Part shown: positions 43,901 to 58,900 of the stretch, piece by piece | How positions within the stretch are numbered: the first letter of the stretch is position 1 | Layout of the letters: the number at the start of each line of letters is the position of its first letter | Assembly (NCBI GenBank): GCA_032622095.1 | Contig: CP136069.1 | Location: 3,189,566-3,253,565, forward strand | Length of the DNA: 64,000 bases | Reading direction: 5' to 3' | From: Siphonodentalium dalli | Taxonomy: Eukaryota; Mollusca; Scaphopoda; Gadilida; Siphonodentaliidae | The notes under the pieces: generated by a model | What the model saw: only the letters and a program-made list of their open reading frames with translations | Database searches by the model: none | What the model was told of the DNA's origin: nothing | Position numbers and translations under genes: made by a program

Positions 43901-46900
43901 ATCATGTGAAGGAGAAATCGTATACAGCATACAATGAATGTTGTTGTGCGAACACGTGGTTGTCATTTATGCAGAAGATTCGCGACACTAACTTAGTGAC
44001 TGCTGATAAACAAACAAACTGCTTTTCACGAAAACATATAACAATCGAATAGCATTTTCTCTCACAGAAAGTGTGTTTTGTGGATATCACATTCATAAAA
44101 TACTATCATTAGTATATTCTTGAGGAAATATTCATAATTTAATAACTGTTCTAAATTATAACCTACAAAGAAGACCATTCGTGCCTTTAAAGACCCTGTG
44201 CCAGTGTATTCTCCCATAGGGAGGGTGTGCTGAAGGACATTGTTGACAGATGAATGCAGGCAGGCCAAGCCTGCAAATAGCGTGTCTGTTATTTGCAGAA
44301 TGAGGTCCCCAGAGGGTGCATTTAGTGACGCTACCCCGCATGGTGGGCTAGCATCACTAAATACACCCTCTGGGACCTCATTCTGCTTAGGCCCTCAAAT
44401 GCTATGGTAGACCTAGGATCAAGATAGAAGTTCCCCAGTTGAAGTTGGTGATGTTCACCCATTGGGCACCTCGATTATGGATTTGATCTTCTGCAAATTA
44501 GGGGATATAGAAACTTCCTAGAAGGGAAATGTAACTAAAAACAATGTTAATTTGATAGCATAGATGAAGGCCTAAGCAGAATGAGGTCTCCAGAGGGTGA
44601 ATTTAGTGATGCTAGCCCACTATGCGGGATAGCTTCACTAAATTCACCCTCTGGGGACCTCATTCTGCAAATGACAGACACGCTATTTGCAGGCTTGAGG
44701 CAGGCACAGATGACGGGTACCAACCCATGGCAGCTAGAAGTCACATCCCACCAGATAAATTTACCTGAACATTGTAGTGAGAGCAGACAGATCTGCACCA
44801 TTTCATCAACAAAGCTAACTTCTCATTATCGGAGAAAATATCAGCATCACAGCTATCATCTCTAAGTAAGGAATCATCTAAAATTGAAGGAGAAACAATA
44901 AGTTTGATTCATCTGTAAATGATATGAGATACAAGTTAATTTATTAATCAATATAATTATGATATGGTCAGTCAAATACTGAGTTCAGTTATACAGTAAT
45001 GCCCAAAGTAATTGACCACTTAACCACAGCAGAATTATGGGTAATTTTTCAGGATTTAGTCTTGTTGCCATTCATCGGAAAACTCTCGCCAAGCCGTATT
45101 TCCGACTAAATCCTCAAAAATTACCCATAATTCTCTGCTGTGGTTAAGTGGTCAATTACTTTGGGCATTACTGTACCACTAAAACATTTAATTACATGAT
45201 CGTGCCCTTATTCCATTCAATAAACCCATTCTATAAATTGTGATATTAAACGTTCGTTTAATAACAGGAAATAGTTCAGGTGACCTTTGACTTCCGGTTT
45301 GGCGTCTGTTTACATTCCGTATGCAACGTCGCAAAATACTATGGCTTCCAATATTTTCCAACAAACTGTAATGAATGAAGAGTTTTAAAAGTTGTCATTA
45401 CATTTTCGCCATTAAATACGCCAAAGATTCTTTATTTATCTGGGCAAACAAAGCATAGATACGTGAAACATCATCGCATTCTTTATAGAAGGCGATGTTA
45501 GTTTCGCGTCTCATTTGTTGATTTAAGGATGTTTTGGATCATGTAATAAATTGAATCTACAACTCGTCCCCAGTTTATAGCGGAATTTACAAAACTCGTC
45601 CAGTAAATTAGGTCTGGACCTCACCAAATGCTCGGCCCAGACCTAATTTACTGGACGAGTTTTATAAATTCAGCTATAAATTGGGATCCTCTATTTATCA
45701 TTATTTCTTACATTCTTTACCAATTTTTTTTAATTTTTTCTTACATTTTTTAACAATTATAAATAACAATAATATAAAATATGTTAGGCCAATGCATTCT
45801 CTTATTTATGCAAGGTGACCTATGGTATATATACAAGAGAATGATTGGCATAGCGTATTTTTGCCTGAGAAAAGGGAAATTGCATGACCTAATTATTTGT
45901 CAGTATTAAGTTGTCACGAGTTTGTAAAAATGATGAAACAAAAAACAAACCAAAAATTTATGAATATTCCCAAGCCTGCAAATAGTGTGTCTGTCATTTG
46001 CAGAATGTGGTCCCCAGAGGGTGAATTTAGTGATGCATCCCCACATAGCAGGCTAGCAGAATGAGGTCCCCAGAGGGTGAATTTAGTGATGCATCCCCAC
46101 ATAGCAGGCTAGCAGAATGTGGTACCCAGAGGGTGAATTTAGTGATGCATCCCCACATAGCAGGCTAGCAGAATGAGGTCCCCAGAGGGTGAATTTAGTG
46201 ATGCATCCCCACATAGCAGGCTAGCAGAATGTGGTACCCAGAGGGTGAATTTAGTGATGCATCCCCACATAGCAGGCTAGCAGAATGAGGTCCCCAGAGG
46301 GTGAATTTAGTGATGCATCCCCACATAGCAGGCTAGCAGAATGAGGTCCCCAGAGGGTGAATTTAGTGATGCATCCCCACATAGCAGGCTAGCAGAATGA
46401 GGTCCCCAGAGGGTGAATTTAGTGATGCATCCCCACATAGCAGGCTAGCAGAATGTGGTACCCAGAGGGTGAATTTAGTGATGCATCCCCACATAGCAGG
46501 CTAGCAGAATGAGGTCCCCAGAGGGTGAATTTAGTGATGCATCCCCACATAGCAGGCTAGCAGAATGTGGTACCCAGAGGGTGAATTTAGTGATGCATCC
46601 CCACATAGCGGGCTAGCAGAATGAGGTCCCCAGAGGGTGAATTTAGTGATGCATCCCCACATAGCAGGCTAGCAGAATGTGGTACCCAGAGGGTGAATTT
46701 AGTGATGCATCCCCACATAGCAGGCTAGCAGAATGTGGTACCCAGAGGGTGAATTTAGTGATGCATCCCCACATAGCAGGCTAGCAGAATGTGGTACCCA
46801 GAGGGTGAATTTAGTGATGCATCCCCACATAGCAGGCTAGCAGAATGAGGTCCCCAGAGGGTGAATTTAGTGATGCATCCCCACATAGCAGGCTAGCAGA

Positions 46901-49900
46901 ATGAGGTCCCCAGAGGGTGAATTTAGTGATGCATCCCCACATAGCAGGCTAGCAGAATGTGGTACCCAGAGGGTGAATTTAGTGATGCATCCCCACATAG
47001 CAGGCTAGCAGAATGAGGTCCCCAGAGGGTGAATTTAGTGATGCATCCCCACATAGCGGGCTAGCATCACTAAATTCACCCTCTGGGGATATCATTCTGC
47101 AAATTACAGACCTAGCCGTTTGATGTGGGGAAATCACCCTCGCTCCCTCTTCCCACCTAGATTGAATTGATGGGATTATTTCGTTATCCTACTGTTAATT
47201 TGCGCATGCAATGAAAGATTAAAATGAACTAATATATCAATATCAGAGAGCGAAGATCAGAGAGCGAAGATCAAAGAGCGAAGATCTGAGAGCGAAGATC
47301 AGAGAGCGAAGATCAGAGAGCGAAGATCAGAGAGCGAATATCTGCGATCCTGGATTGGAATAGGTGAGCTATGTTTCCAAACTTTACAATGCAAACCTGT
47401 CATGATGGAATAAAATAATTTCTGGTCTCCAGAAACACTAATTTTTTTTGCAAATTGGGGTTAATGCCGAAGTCAACAATGCGTATCGGGCTCACAAGGC
47501 TATTTAGAAACAGATTATATAGCTGTTTTATCAATTATGTATACTCATTAAAGTGATGTGAAACACTCCGGTATGGTGATCAAATAGAAATGGAGAATAT
47601 TCTTGTTCAAAGTAGTTATTTTTACAAATATTATATCTAAATTGACAACACACACCGACATTCTTATATATTAATTAAATGCAGTGACTGTCGATGGCGA
47701 AATCATTATCGTTATTTTATCGCTGATAGAAGCGTCCCGATTCGAGTAGTAAATATTTACAATTTCGCGTAGTTCAGGCAATGTTTTCTATGGAGTGGTT
47801 TGGTCGATTTGCTTGAAATTTTCAGTGATGTTAGTAGAATGCTACATTCCTCCAGTTGGCATAGCACCTGAATACTAACTTATCAGTTTCACACACCCGA
47901 ACAAGTACATAATATGTCTTTAATGTTACTTGTGTTCTTTGTATTGTTTACATAACATTTCGAACCGACAAAAAATGGATGAGAAGGGCAATTACAGTTA
48001 ACTCTTTTGGTGGCTTGTAAACAAGCCTTGAAATAGGGTGTCTGTCATTTGCAGAATGATGTCCCCAGAGGGTGAATTTAGTGATGCTACCCTGCATAGC
48101 GGGTTAGCATCACCAAATTCACCCTCTGGGAACCTCATTCTGCTGAGGTGTAAGCAGAATGAGGTCCCCAGAGGGTGAATTTGGTGATGCTAGCCCGCTA
48201 TGCGGGGTAGCATCACTAAATTCACCCTCTGGGGACCTCATTCTGCAAATGACAGACACCCTATTTCAAGGCTTGCTTGGAAAACAAGACGAGAAATTGT
48301 ATAATTGGTCATGAAGCAGAACACAAGAGACTGGTTACATATTGTATGAGAGACTGATTATGCAGTGTATGTGTACAAGTTGATGTCCAACATGCTATCA
48401 ATTGCTGAAAAACCTTTGATAAATTGTGGAAAATGCCTAACAAGAGTGGGGCTCTTGAATTTGCTTCAGCTTGGATGTTGAACCTCAATTTCATTTAGAA
48501 TTTATAACCCATGCCTGATATATGCATGAACGATGGACAGACACACAGAAGAACAGATGGACGGACTAGGTCAATCCAGTAATAATGAACTTAATCATTA
48601 GGAAGGATCCCTACAATATTAACCCTTTCACTGCCAGGTCCGATTTTTGTATCAATCCATATACCCTGTGCCAATGCATTCTCTTATATATGTGAGTCGA
48701 CCATAGGTCGCCTTGCATATATAAGAGAATGCATTGGCCTAACAATTTTTTTTTTTACAATTTTAATAATTTATTCTTATATTCTTTAACAGACTTATTT
48801 TGTAGGTTTAGGGCCAATGAGATCGGCCCCTGGCACTCAAAGGGTTAAAGGCAAGTAGTCACTCAACCCAATATTATATGAGTACACAACACATCATACC
48901 TCTGACATCATCATTGAATACTTTTCGGAGTGCACGAAGCTAGTAGTCACTCAGTACACAACACATCATACCTCTGACATCATCACTGAATACTTTACGT
49001 AGTGCACGAAGCTAGTAGTCACTCAACCCAATATTATATGAGTACACAACGCATCATACCTCTGACATCATCACTGAATACTTTACGTAGTGCACGAAGC
49101 TAGTAGTCACTCAACCCAATATTATATGAGTACACAACACATCATACGTCTGACATCATCACTGAATACTTTACGTAGTGCACGAAGCTAGTAGTCACTC
49201 AGTACACAACACATCATACCTCTGACATCATCACTGAATACTTTACATAGTGCACGAAGCTAGTAGTCACTCAGTACACAACACATCATACCTCTGACAT
49301 CATCACTGAATACTTTACATAGTGCACGAAGCTAGTAGTCACTCAACCCAATATTATATGAGTACACAACGCATCATACGTCTGACATCATCACTGAATA
49401 CTTTACGTAGTGCATGAAGCTAGTAGTCACTCAGTACACAACGCATCATACGTCTGACATCATCACTGAATACTTTACGTAGTGCACGAAGCTAGTAGTC
49501 ACTCAGTACACAACACATCATACCTCTGACATCATCACTGAATACTTTACGTAGTGCACGAAGCTAGTAGTCACTCAACCCAATATTATATGAGTACACA
49601 ACACATCATACCTCTGACATCATCACTGAATACTTTTCGTAGTGCACGAAGCTCAGCTTTCGTTTTCAAGCTCCTTTCTAAATGAGCTACCTCCTCCTTC
49701 AACTTCCCGACGTCGAACAGTATATTAACCTGAAAGAAAGAATTTTTTTACCCTGTGCCAATGCATTCTCTTATATATGCAAGTTGACCATAGGTAGCCT
49801 CGCATATATAAGAGAATGCATTGGCCTAAAAAAAAATTATCATTTTTTTTAATAAATTTTTCTTACATAAAATAAAAAACATCCATTACCCTGCAGGGAG

Positions 49901-52900
49901 CCCCACACATATATAGAAGCATTTAGACGAGTGTCGTCTGCTCATGTTTGTCTGGGGCTCTGTATGGGTGAAATTATAAAATTGTTAAAGAATACAAGAA
50001 AAAATTATTAAAATTGTAAAAAATTGTTAGGCCAATGCATTCTCTTATATATGCGAGGCGACCTCTGGTCGACTCGCATATATAAGAGAATGCATTGGCA
50101 CAGGGTTAAATGGTCCCCACCCAAACAGTATATTCACCTGAAAGAAAGAAATTCATTCAAATTCCCGACATAGAACAGTATATTCAACTGAAAGAAAGAA
50201 ATTCATTCAACTTCCCTACGTCGAACAGTATATTAACCTGAAAGAAAGAAATTCATTCAAATTCCCGACATCGAACAGTATATTCACCTGAAAGAAAGAA
50301 ATTCATTTAAATTCCCGACGTAGAACAGTATATTCACCTGAAAGAAAGAAATTTATTCAACTCCCCTACGTCAAACAGTATATTAACCTGAAAGAAAGAA
50401 ATTCATTTAAATTCCCGACGTCGAACAGTATATTAACCTGAAAGAAAGAAATTCATTTAAATTCCCGACGTCGAACAGTATATTAACCTGAAAGAAAGAA
50501 ATTCATTCAACTCCCCTACGTCGAACAGTATATTGACCAGAAAGAAAGAAATTCATTTAAATTCCCGACGTAGAACAGTATATTAACCTGAAAGAAAGAA
50601 ATTCATTTAACTTCCCGACGTAGAACAGTATATTAACCTGAAAGAAAGAAATTTATTCAACTCCCCGACGTAGAACAGTATATTAACCTGAAAGAAAGAA
50701 ATATATTCAACTCCCCGACGTAGAACAGTATATTAACCTGAAAGAAAGAAATTTATTCAACTCCCCTACGTCGAACAGTATATTAACCTGAAAGAAAGAA
50801 ATTCATTCAATTTCTGTGACAAAAGCTTGTATTGTATAGCTATACTTATGATATATCAGTAAATTACAATGGATTGTATAGCTGTACCTACAGTAATGCC
50901 CTAAATAATCGACTCCTTAACCACAGAAGAATTATGTGTATTTTTCAGGATATAATTGGAAATATGGCTTGTTGCCATTCACCGGAAAGCTCTCACTGAG
51001 AGCTTTCCGACGAATGGCAACAAGCCATATTTCCGACTAAATCCTGAAAAGTTACCCATAATTCTGCTGTGGTTAAGGAGTTGATTATTTAGGGCATTAC
51101 TCTATGATATAATAGTATAATATTACTACATATCAGTACATCACAATTTATTGTATACTGGGTTTCTGCTACTAGAGCGGGCCATATTTACGACTAAATC
51201 CTGAAAAGTTAACCATAATTCTGCTGTGGTTAAGGAGTCGATTATTTAGGGCATTACTCTATATAATAGTATAATATTACTACATATCAGTACATCACAA
51301 TTTATTGTATACTGGGTTTCTGCTACTAGAGCGGGCCGGCCGTCCAGTGGTCTCATTCCCCTCCCCAATCCTGACTTCATATTGGCCACAAAATAGCCAC
51401 AGACCTAGCTCAGCCGCCTTTTTTACACAGGACAAGCGATCACAGACACTGATGATTAACAGATTGCAAGGAATCCTGCACTTGGTGCCTGAATAAGTCA
51501 TGATCAGTAGCGTGGACCACATGCAGTTATCTACACTATCCTGGGGTAACGCTTTGTCGGCGAATGTTTAGTAGTAATCAGCCTCTCGCATTTTAATTTA
51601 CCGTAGATTTCTGTCAATAAGTCCCAACTTTCTGACCCAATATTTCCCCTAAAAATGTGCATTATACAGCGGTAAGTCATTAGGGGGCTTAATTCTGAGC
51701 TATAACCATGAACACAGGTGAGTTTTGGCAATCGCTGTGACGAACGTACTGTACAGTGCATACTTTTTACCTCAAAACAAGGTCTCTATCAATGAAATGT
51801 TTATAATTAAAAATAAAACAATTAAAATATTAATAGTTACTATCAGTGCATTTATTCCTTATCCAATTAATACAAAATTATCCATTAAACAAATCCAGCA
51901 TGAGGTCATCTCCGTCTGAGGAATGTCTTTTAATTTGACACCTAATTGTTTTTATTGGTACTGCGAACAAAATGTATTATGAAAGCATGCAGAATGTGCA
52001 TCACGCTATATCATGTGACATGAGCTCTGCTCATGACGTCACACTGGTTACTGCTGGAGTACACTTGCCACTGAGCGTGACAATGTGTCTTTTGCCAACT
52101 GCGGTAGTTCCTTTGATGTTGGCTTTTAATATTGCTACTGTTATAAAAGTTGTTGTATCCACTGTATGTTGTGGTGCTTACATGCTTTTAGTTCATTAAC
52201 TTGAGATCAAAGAAAGATGATCGGTTTTAATTTGGTTTCTATACAAAGCTTCAATGTTCCTGCTTGTTGTTTCAAGTGCAAGGAAATGGCTACTTTTTTT
52301 TTGACGAGTGGGCGTGGTGAGAAGTGTCCCCGCGTGCACCGTGTGCGAATTTCACAGTTTCACGCCCCTCGGTTTAGATTCTGCGGCCCATTAGTGGATT
52401 TGGGGGTACACCATACACGTATAAACTAAAATCCACTTTTCGCTCAGATTTCCTCCAAATGTTGATCGGCGTTATTGATCCAAATTAATGCTGCCAAATG
52501 ATTATTTCTTTGTCTTCGGGGTGAAAAATATTTGATTAGAGTCGAGGAACCCACCCATCAAAGCTCAGAGTGATAACATATCGATTTTTGAAATTTGTTA
52601 TATCTCGAAATGTTTAATTATTTGTGGCCCAGAAACGAGTCATCAAACCGATTGTCTCAGACAAAATTGTGGATGACAATGGATAACTCTAAAATCAAGT
52701 GGTAAATACGGCCAAATTTTGTGATACGAAAGTGATAATACGGCCATATTTCTTTGAACAAAATCTTGATAAATAATGCGTTTTTCAGTAATAAACATCC
52801 AAATTTTCTCCCAACAGGGCGCCGGGTATGTGCTTCCCAAATATGGCTACATTCCCCCACCCTGTTGTAAAGCTAAACCTATGATATATTACTACTATAC

Positions 52901-55900
52901 CTGGAAGGTGAAAATTACGTTCCACAGCAAATTCAAGGTCTTCTCTCTGTGGCCATCGACAATATTTCTCGGGTCAATTTTATCTGAAAATAAAAAATAA
53001 AATAAAATGAATAAATAAGACCTTGCCAAGTCAATTGCTATTTCTCAGGAATGGAAACCGTAACTCTATTCTGAAGCAATTTATCGTGAACAGGAACAGT
53101 AACTCTATTCTGAAGCTATTTCTCAGGAATGGAAACCGTAACTCTATTCTGAAGCCATTTATCAAGACCTCAATCTGCAAATGTCAGTCACACCATTTCT
53201 CATGCCAAAATATTTTGAAAAGCATGCACGCATGCTTTTAATTAAAAATTTGTATTTCTGAGGCACAATCTGATGAAGCAATCGACCTCAGTACCAGATA
53301 CATTAATGCCCTAAATAATCGACTCCTTAATCAAAGCAGAATTATGGGTAATTTTTCAGGATTTAGTCGGAAATATGGCTTGTTGTCATTCATCGGAAAG
53401 CTCTCACCCAAAAAATTACCCATAAATTCTGCTGTGGCCAAGGCTGAAAATAAGTGGCCGGTCACGGTCATTGTCTGACGAAAAATAGCTTATGTCCAGT
53501 GCACTTCTGTATCTATCGGACATTTTGTTCAATGCAAATTTTTAAACAATCTGTATCTGTTTGGGTAAATCCAAGGAGCCACTACTGACCAGATAAATTC
53601 AGAGTTAATGCAATTATCTCGTTTGTGAAGTGCATTTGTATGTATTAAACTATTAATCGACGGAACGTTTTTGAACTTTTTAAATTCAAAAATAACTTGG
53701 GGTTTTCCTGGATGGCGATTGGATGCTCACTAACTCACTCATTGACAAATAATAAGTTGATTGGAAATTTAAATACAGTACAACTGAAAATTTGATAGGC
53801 ACCATTTTGAAATGACCAACATCATCCATTTGGTGCCTGTCATTATGAGTCAGTAGAAACAAATTTATTTTGAGCCTTGGCTGTGGTTAAGGAGTCGATT
53901 ATTTAGGGCAATACTGTAGCTCTGGGTTTAATTTCAGTTGTCGGTGGCCATTACCCAAACAGATGTCCATAAAGTTAGTTGATCGAGTCCATGTGATTTA
54001 TTGTGCTGAAACAGTTGACCTATTTTTGTAGCCGATTAACCGTGACGTGTAACCAGATATCCGCTATTTTCAACCTGACTTTACACTTATCATTTACACC
54101 ATATTAAATATGTACCAATATATCATCATAATTTGATTTCTTAACTGTATGGCAAACTCACGTAATGTTTACACAGACAGAGCTTGTATTAAACAAATGT
54201 AAATCACCAAATACGAACAGTAAACATGAGCAGACGACACTCTTCTATATGCTTCTATATATATGTGGGGCTCCCTGCAGGGTAATGGATGTTTTTTATT
54301 TTATGTCCTAAAAATTTTAAGAAAGATTTATTAAAAAAATGATAAAAAATTGTTAGACCTATGCATTCTCTTATATATGCGAGGGGACCTATGGTCGACT
54401 CGCATATATAAGAGAATGCATTGGCACAGGGTAAAAAATCGACGTGACCAGGCTGTACTGCATTGAAAATAATTGATCTTTGCCAATGACTCAGTGGCTT
54501 TAGTGCACGTGTTTTTAAAGTTATGCCCTGTGCCAATGCATTCTCTTATATATGCGAGTCGACCATAGGTCGCCTCGCATATATAAGAGAATGCATTGGC
54601 CTAAAAAAATAATATTTTTCTACATTCTTTGACAATTTTATCATTTTTAATATGTGTTAAGCCAATGCATTCTCTTATATATGCGAGGCGACCTATGGTC
54701 GACTCGCATATATAAGAGAATGCATTGGCACAGGGCCGTTCTGTTGGGTAAAGGAACATTAAAGATGACATCATGCATCTTTGATGTTAAGTCACCAAAG
54801 CCAGACTCTGTCACTTGTCATTCATGGAAGACTTTTGATCTCACACAAGATTTTTACTTTTAATATGTGTAATGTCGACTGTATACCCATCTGAGTGATA
54901 AAGTTTGTAGCAAAATTGATAAAGTACACGTGTTTAAAAGCTCCTGAATATGTTAGTTTTTGCAGTTGGCATTGCGTGTGTGTATTACATAGCAGTTAAC
55001 CGGTTGATCGTAGTTTAACCGGTTGCCGACAATAGCTGTTTGTCAATCGAATATCTGCTTCAATTCATTTTTTTACCCTGTGCCAATGCATTCTCTTATA
55101 TATGCGAGTCGACCATAGGTCGCCTCGCATATATAAGAGAATGCATTGGCCTAACAATTTTTTACAATTTTAATAATTTTTTCTTGTATTCTTTAACAAT
55201 TTTATAATTTCACCCATACAGAGCCCCAGACAAACATGAGCAGACGACACTCTTCTGAATGCTTCTATATATGTGTGGGGCTCCCTGCAGGGTATCTGCT
55301 TCAACACTAGTGATTTATGATAATAAAATATCATGGACACTTTATTACTGACTTTGCAGTTCACACATGTTTCGACATAGTTGCCAATTACATTAAATAT
55401 TAATCAAACTGAAGATTTCGGGAAACGGGTCTGTTCGATCTCATCTCCGCATGTTGGTATAAAAAGCATACCATATTTCATACCGACGAACACTTTTTCC
55501 CGACATGAACAAAAATGGATGCAAGCGCCAAGTTTCGAGACAATGCGCGTGGGCCTAAGATACGGAATTTAACTTTGCATGGCATGGCCTATCTATTAAC
55601 ACTTTACCCAACAAAACGACCAAAACCGGCCAAATAAAGCTTCAACAGCCTAAAATATCTTCGGTCTGTCTCAATAACACCATACAAATATGGATATCAT
55701 TGGAACCGGCTCCTTGACCACATTGTGATAGTTACAGTTAGCCCTCTGCCAATGCATTCTCTTATATATGCGAGTCGACCATAGGTCGCCTCGCATATAT
55801 AAGAGAATGCATTGGCCTAAAAAAATCTTTTTTTAACACTTTTTACCATTTTTTCTTACATTCTTTAACAATTTTATAATTTTTAATGTGTTAAGCCAAT

Positions 55901-58900
55901 GCATTCTCTTATATATGCGAGGCGACCTATGGTTGACTCGCATATATAAGAGAATGCATTGGCACAGGGCCCTTCTGTTGGGTAAAGGGTTAACATTCAA
56001 AATAATACAGCTCGCAAATTTATTGGCCTTCTCCATCACCATTATTGAGGTATCATTCTCAAAATCTATCCTTCTTGAATTCTGTGACATTATTTTGAAT
56101 AAGTATAATATATCCACAAAGATCACCCCAGAATATATAATCCTTGGTTTAGGAACAGACAAATCACACTTGGATATACTTGATATATGTTTTTTATTAT
56201 ACAAGAGATTTATATACTGTTGCAAAATAAGATCAATGAAGCCTACAGTCCAAGGACTTCTGGGGCGCATCAAACAATACAAAATTATAGAAACTGAATT
56301 TTCCTCAACTCTTGGGTCCAAGAAAGAGATATGTTGTAAGGAAAGATGGGATAAGCTAAGCAACATCTACTCCTGATAGACAAGATTTCTATATGATTCG
56401 GATATTAAAATGATGAGCTTATAACTTTATACATTACATATTCAAGTATGTTCCGCCTCCAGTAAGAAGTCAGAGAGCCGAGCAACATATCCTATGTTTA
56501 CGTCTCGAGCCGTCAACATAAGGGAAACCAAGACAATGGTTTCATCATCTCTCGCTGGCCTGCTTTTTTCATGATGTCATTTACGTTGAACAACGTTATG
56601 GCTTGTAATGCCACATATTCAACATCTATTTATTAGCAATAATTACCCAATGAAAACACTTTGATCATGTAGGAATAATTACCTAATGAAACGCCTTTAT
56701 CCTGTAGGAATTTGATAACCACCTCAATGTTATGTATCTTCTGTAGTCGACTGATTGCTGGGGCTCTCAGCCTCTTCGTGATGCTCCAGTCTCCAGTCAG
56801 TTGTTCTATGACTCGCCTGGGCATATAAAGTATGATAATTAAAGTGATGTGAAACACCCCTTCATGGTGATCAAATAAAATGGAAAATAAATTATAATTT
56901 TCCAACACACAGACCGTCATGCTTATATATTAATTAAATGCAGTGATACACGATGGTGAAATCGCCGAGAGTTGCGTCCTGAATCAAGAGGTAAATATTT
57001 ACATTTTAGCTTAGTTGAAACGACGTTATCTATGGAATGTATACCGATTTGCTTGAAATTTTCTGCAATGTTGTTAGTAGAATTGTACATTCCTCCAGTT
57101 GGCATAGCGTCTGAAAATTAACTTATCAATTTCACGCACCCGAACAAATACATATGTCTTTAATAATTTGGTATCATGTGCATATTTCATAGTATTTAAA
57201 TTGGCCTCATAGGTTTCTTAGATTGGTATTTAAATCTCACTACCGCCTCTGTACAGCACAAGTGACTCATCATGTGACGGACTCGTACTGAAATAATTGA
57301 AGACTTGCCCAACAGTCTTAATTAAATCAGTATATAAAATCGGTATAATTTATGAAATTTTCAGACAAGAACAAACAGAGGAATAAAACTTTAAAAAGAT
57401 GTAATCTGAATGTCCCGTATGTGAGACCTTCAAGTGTAACATCATACAAAATCTATTTTTAACATCACTTTTCGAATCATTTGACTGAGCAATAAGAGCA
57501 TCACTTGGGCGTGAAAAAATACGCCTGTGGTAATTACAAAGGACCATAACTCTGGAGAAAATTGGTGGGCGGAACACAAATCTACATAACAAATTTCATT
57601 CCAATCCAAGCCTTGAAATAATGCGTCTGTCATTTGCAGAATGAGGTCCCCAGAGGGTGAATTTAGTGATGCTACCCCGCGTAGTGGGCTAGCATCACCA
57701 AATTCACCCTCTGGGGACCTCATTCTGCTTACACCTCAGCAGAATGAGGTTCCCAGAGAGTGAATTTGGTGATGGTCTTATAACCTACTAGTAAAGTTAT
57801 CATCCAGAATGGATGTTTAAAAAATTTGAAATTCAAATGTGGCATATAAACTAAACTTTGAAAATTGGGGCATAATTAGTGTTGAAACGATTAGTGAATT
57901 TCAGAGTCGACTAGTCGAGACCCAAAAGTCGCGTTGCGTCGACTAGTCGGTACCCGATATCAAAACTTTCAAACATAACATGGTACGGAAAATTCATCGT
58001 ACATGGCGTACACTGATGACTGATGCGATGACGGTCTATTGCGTAGCGCATTTCCCTGCATAGACACCAATTTATTTGGGAAATAATACTGTAAACATCT
58101 TGATATTTATCCAACACACTGAATGTAATTATATAATTAGACATGTGGTGGATAATGATTAGAAACTCGATCATTTATACAGGTTTTAAATTTAATATCT
58201 GCGTTCGAGATTTCGTTTATTCACGTGATCACCAATAAACCGGTGCCGAGCGGTGTCACTATAAAATGTTAATGTTCCGACTAAATACGCCCTATAGAAT
58301 AGGCTATGTTGTAGAATACGATAGCCAGTTCTTAATGTCAGTATCATTTATATACGGTAGCAACAATGATGTCACCTTAAGCAACCTTCAATTGATCAAT
58401 TGAAATATACACAGTGTCTAGATCAAAGCGGTCTCCGACAAACGATAAAGCCGCGTCAATCATTGCCATCATGTCGCAGTGATGTCTTTGACCTCAACGA
58501 CGAGTGAGACATTGTGTTGTCAATTTCATTCTTTCGATTAATAGTCGGGTCACTGTGTGTGTCTATACTAGTAACACTGTCAATTCCGGGTGTCACCAAA
58601 CGTAAAACTTACCGTAACTTACACGCAGTTAACACCGTTTATGTCGGAATCGATCTTGAAAACGTTATACATGGAACTAATACACTATGTTCCGATTAGT
58701 CGACGACAAAATTCAGAGTCGACGTTCTGACATTTCAGCGTTGTCTACGACTAGTCGATTAATCGTTTCAACCCTAGGCATAATGATATGTGTGTTGCAT
58801 AACAACTCCTATCAAACATCAAAAAGATCAAAACTTCCAGATAATTTCTCAGTAAATTTTTATTGTAAATTAAATTCATTTGATATATAACAAATTATAT

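Noticed and set aside
55888..56376. 162-residue frame as an intact gene
   Set aside because: Its first third is a B hairpin and the rest is a 5'-truncated LINE end.
1224..57723. Recurring open frames with [18 protein letters not shown] peptides
   Set aside because: Translations of family A foldback arms, on both strands, with no conserved starts or stops.
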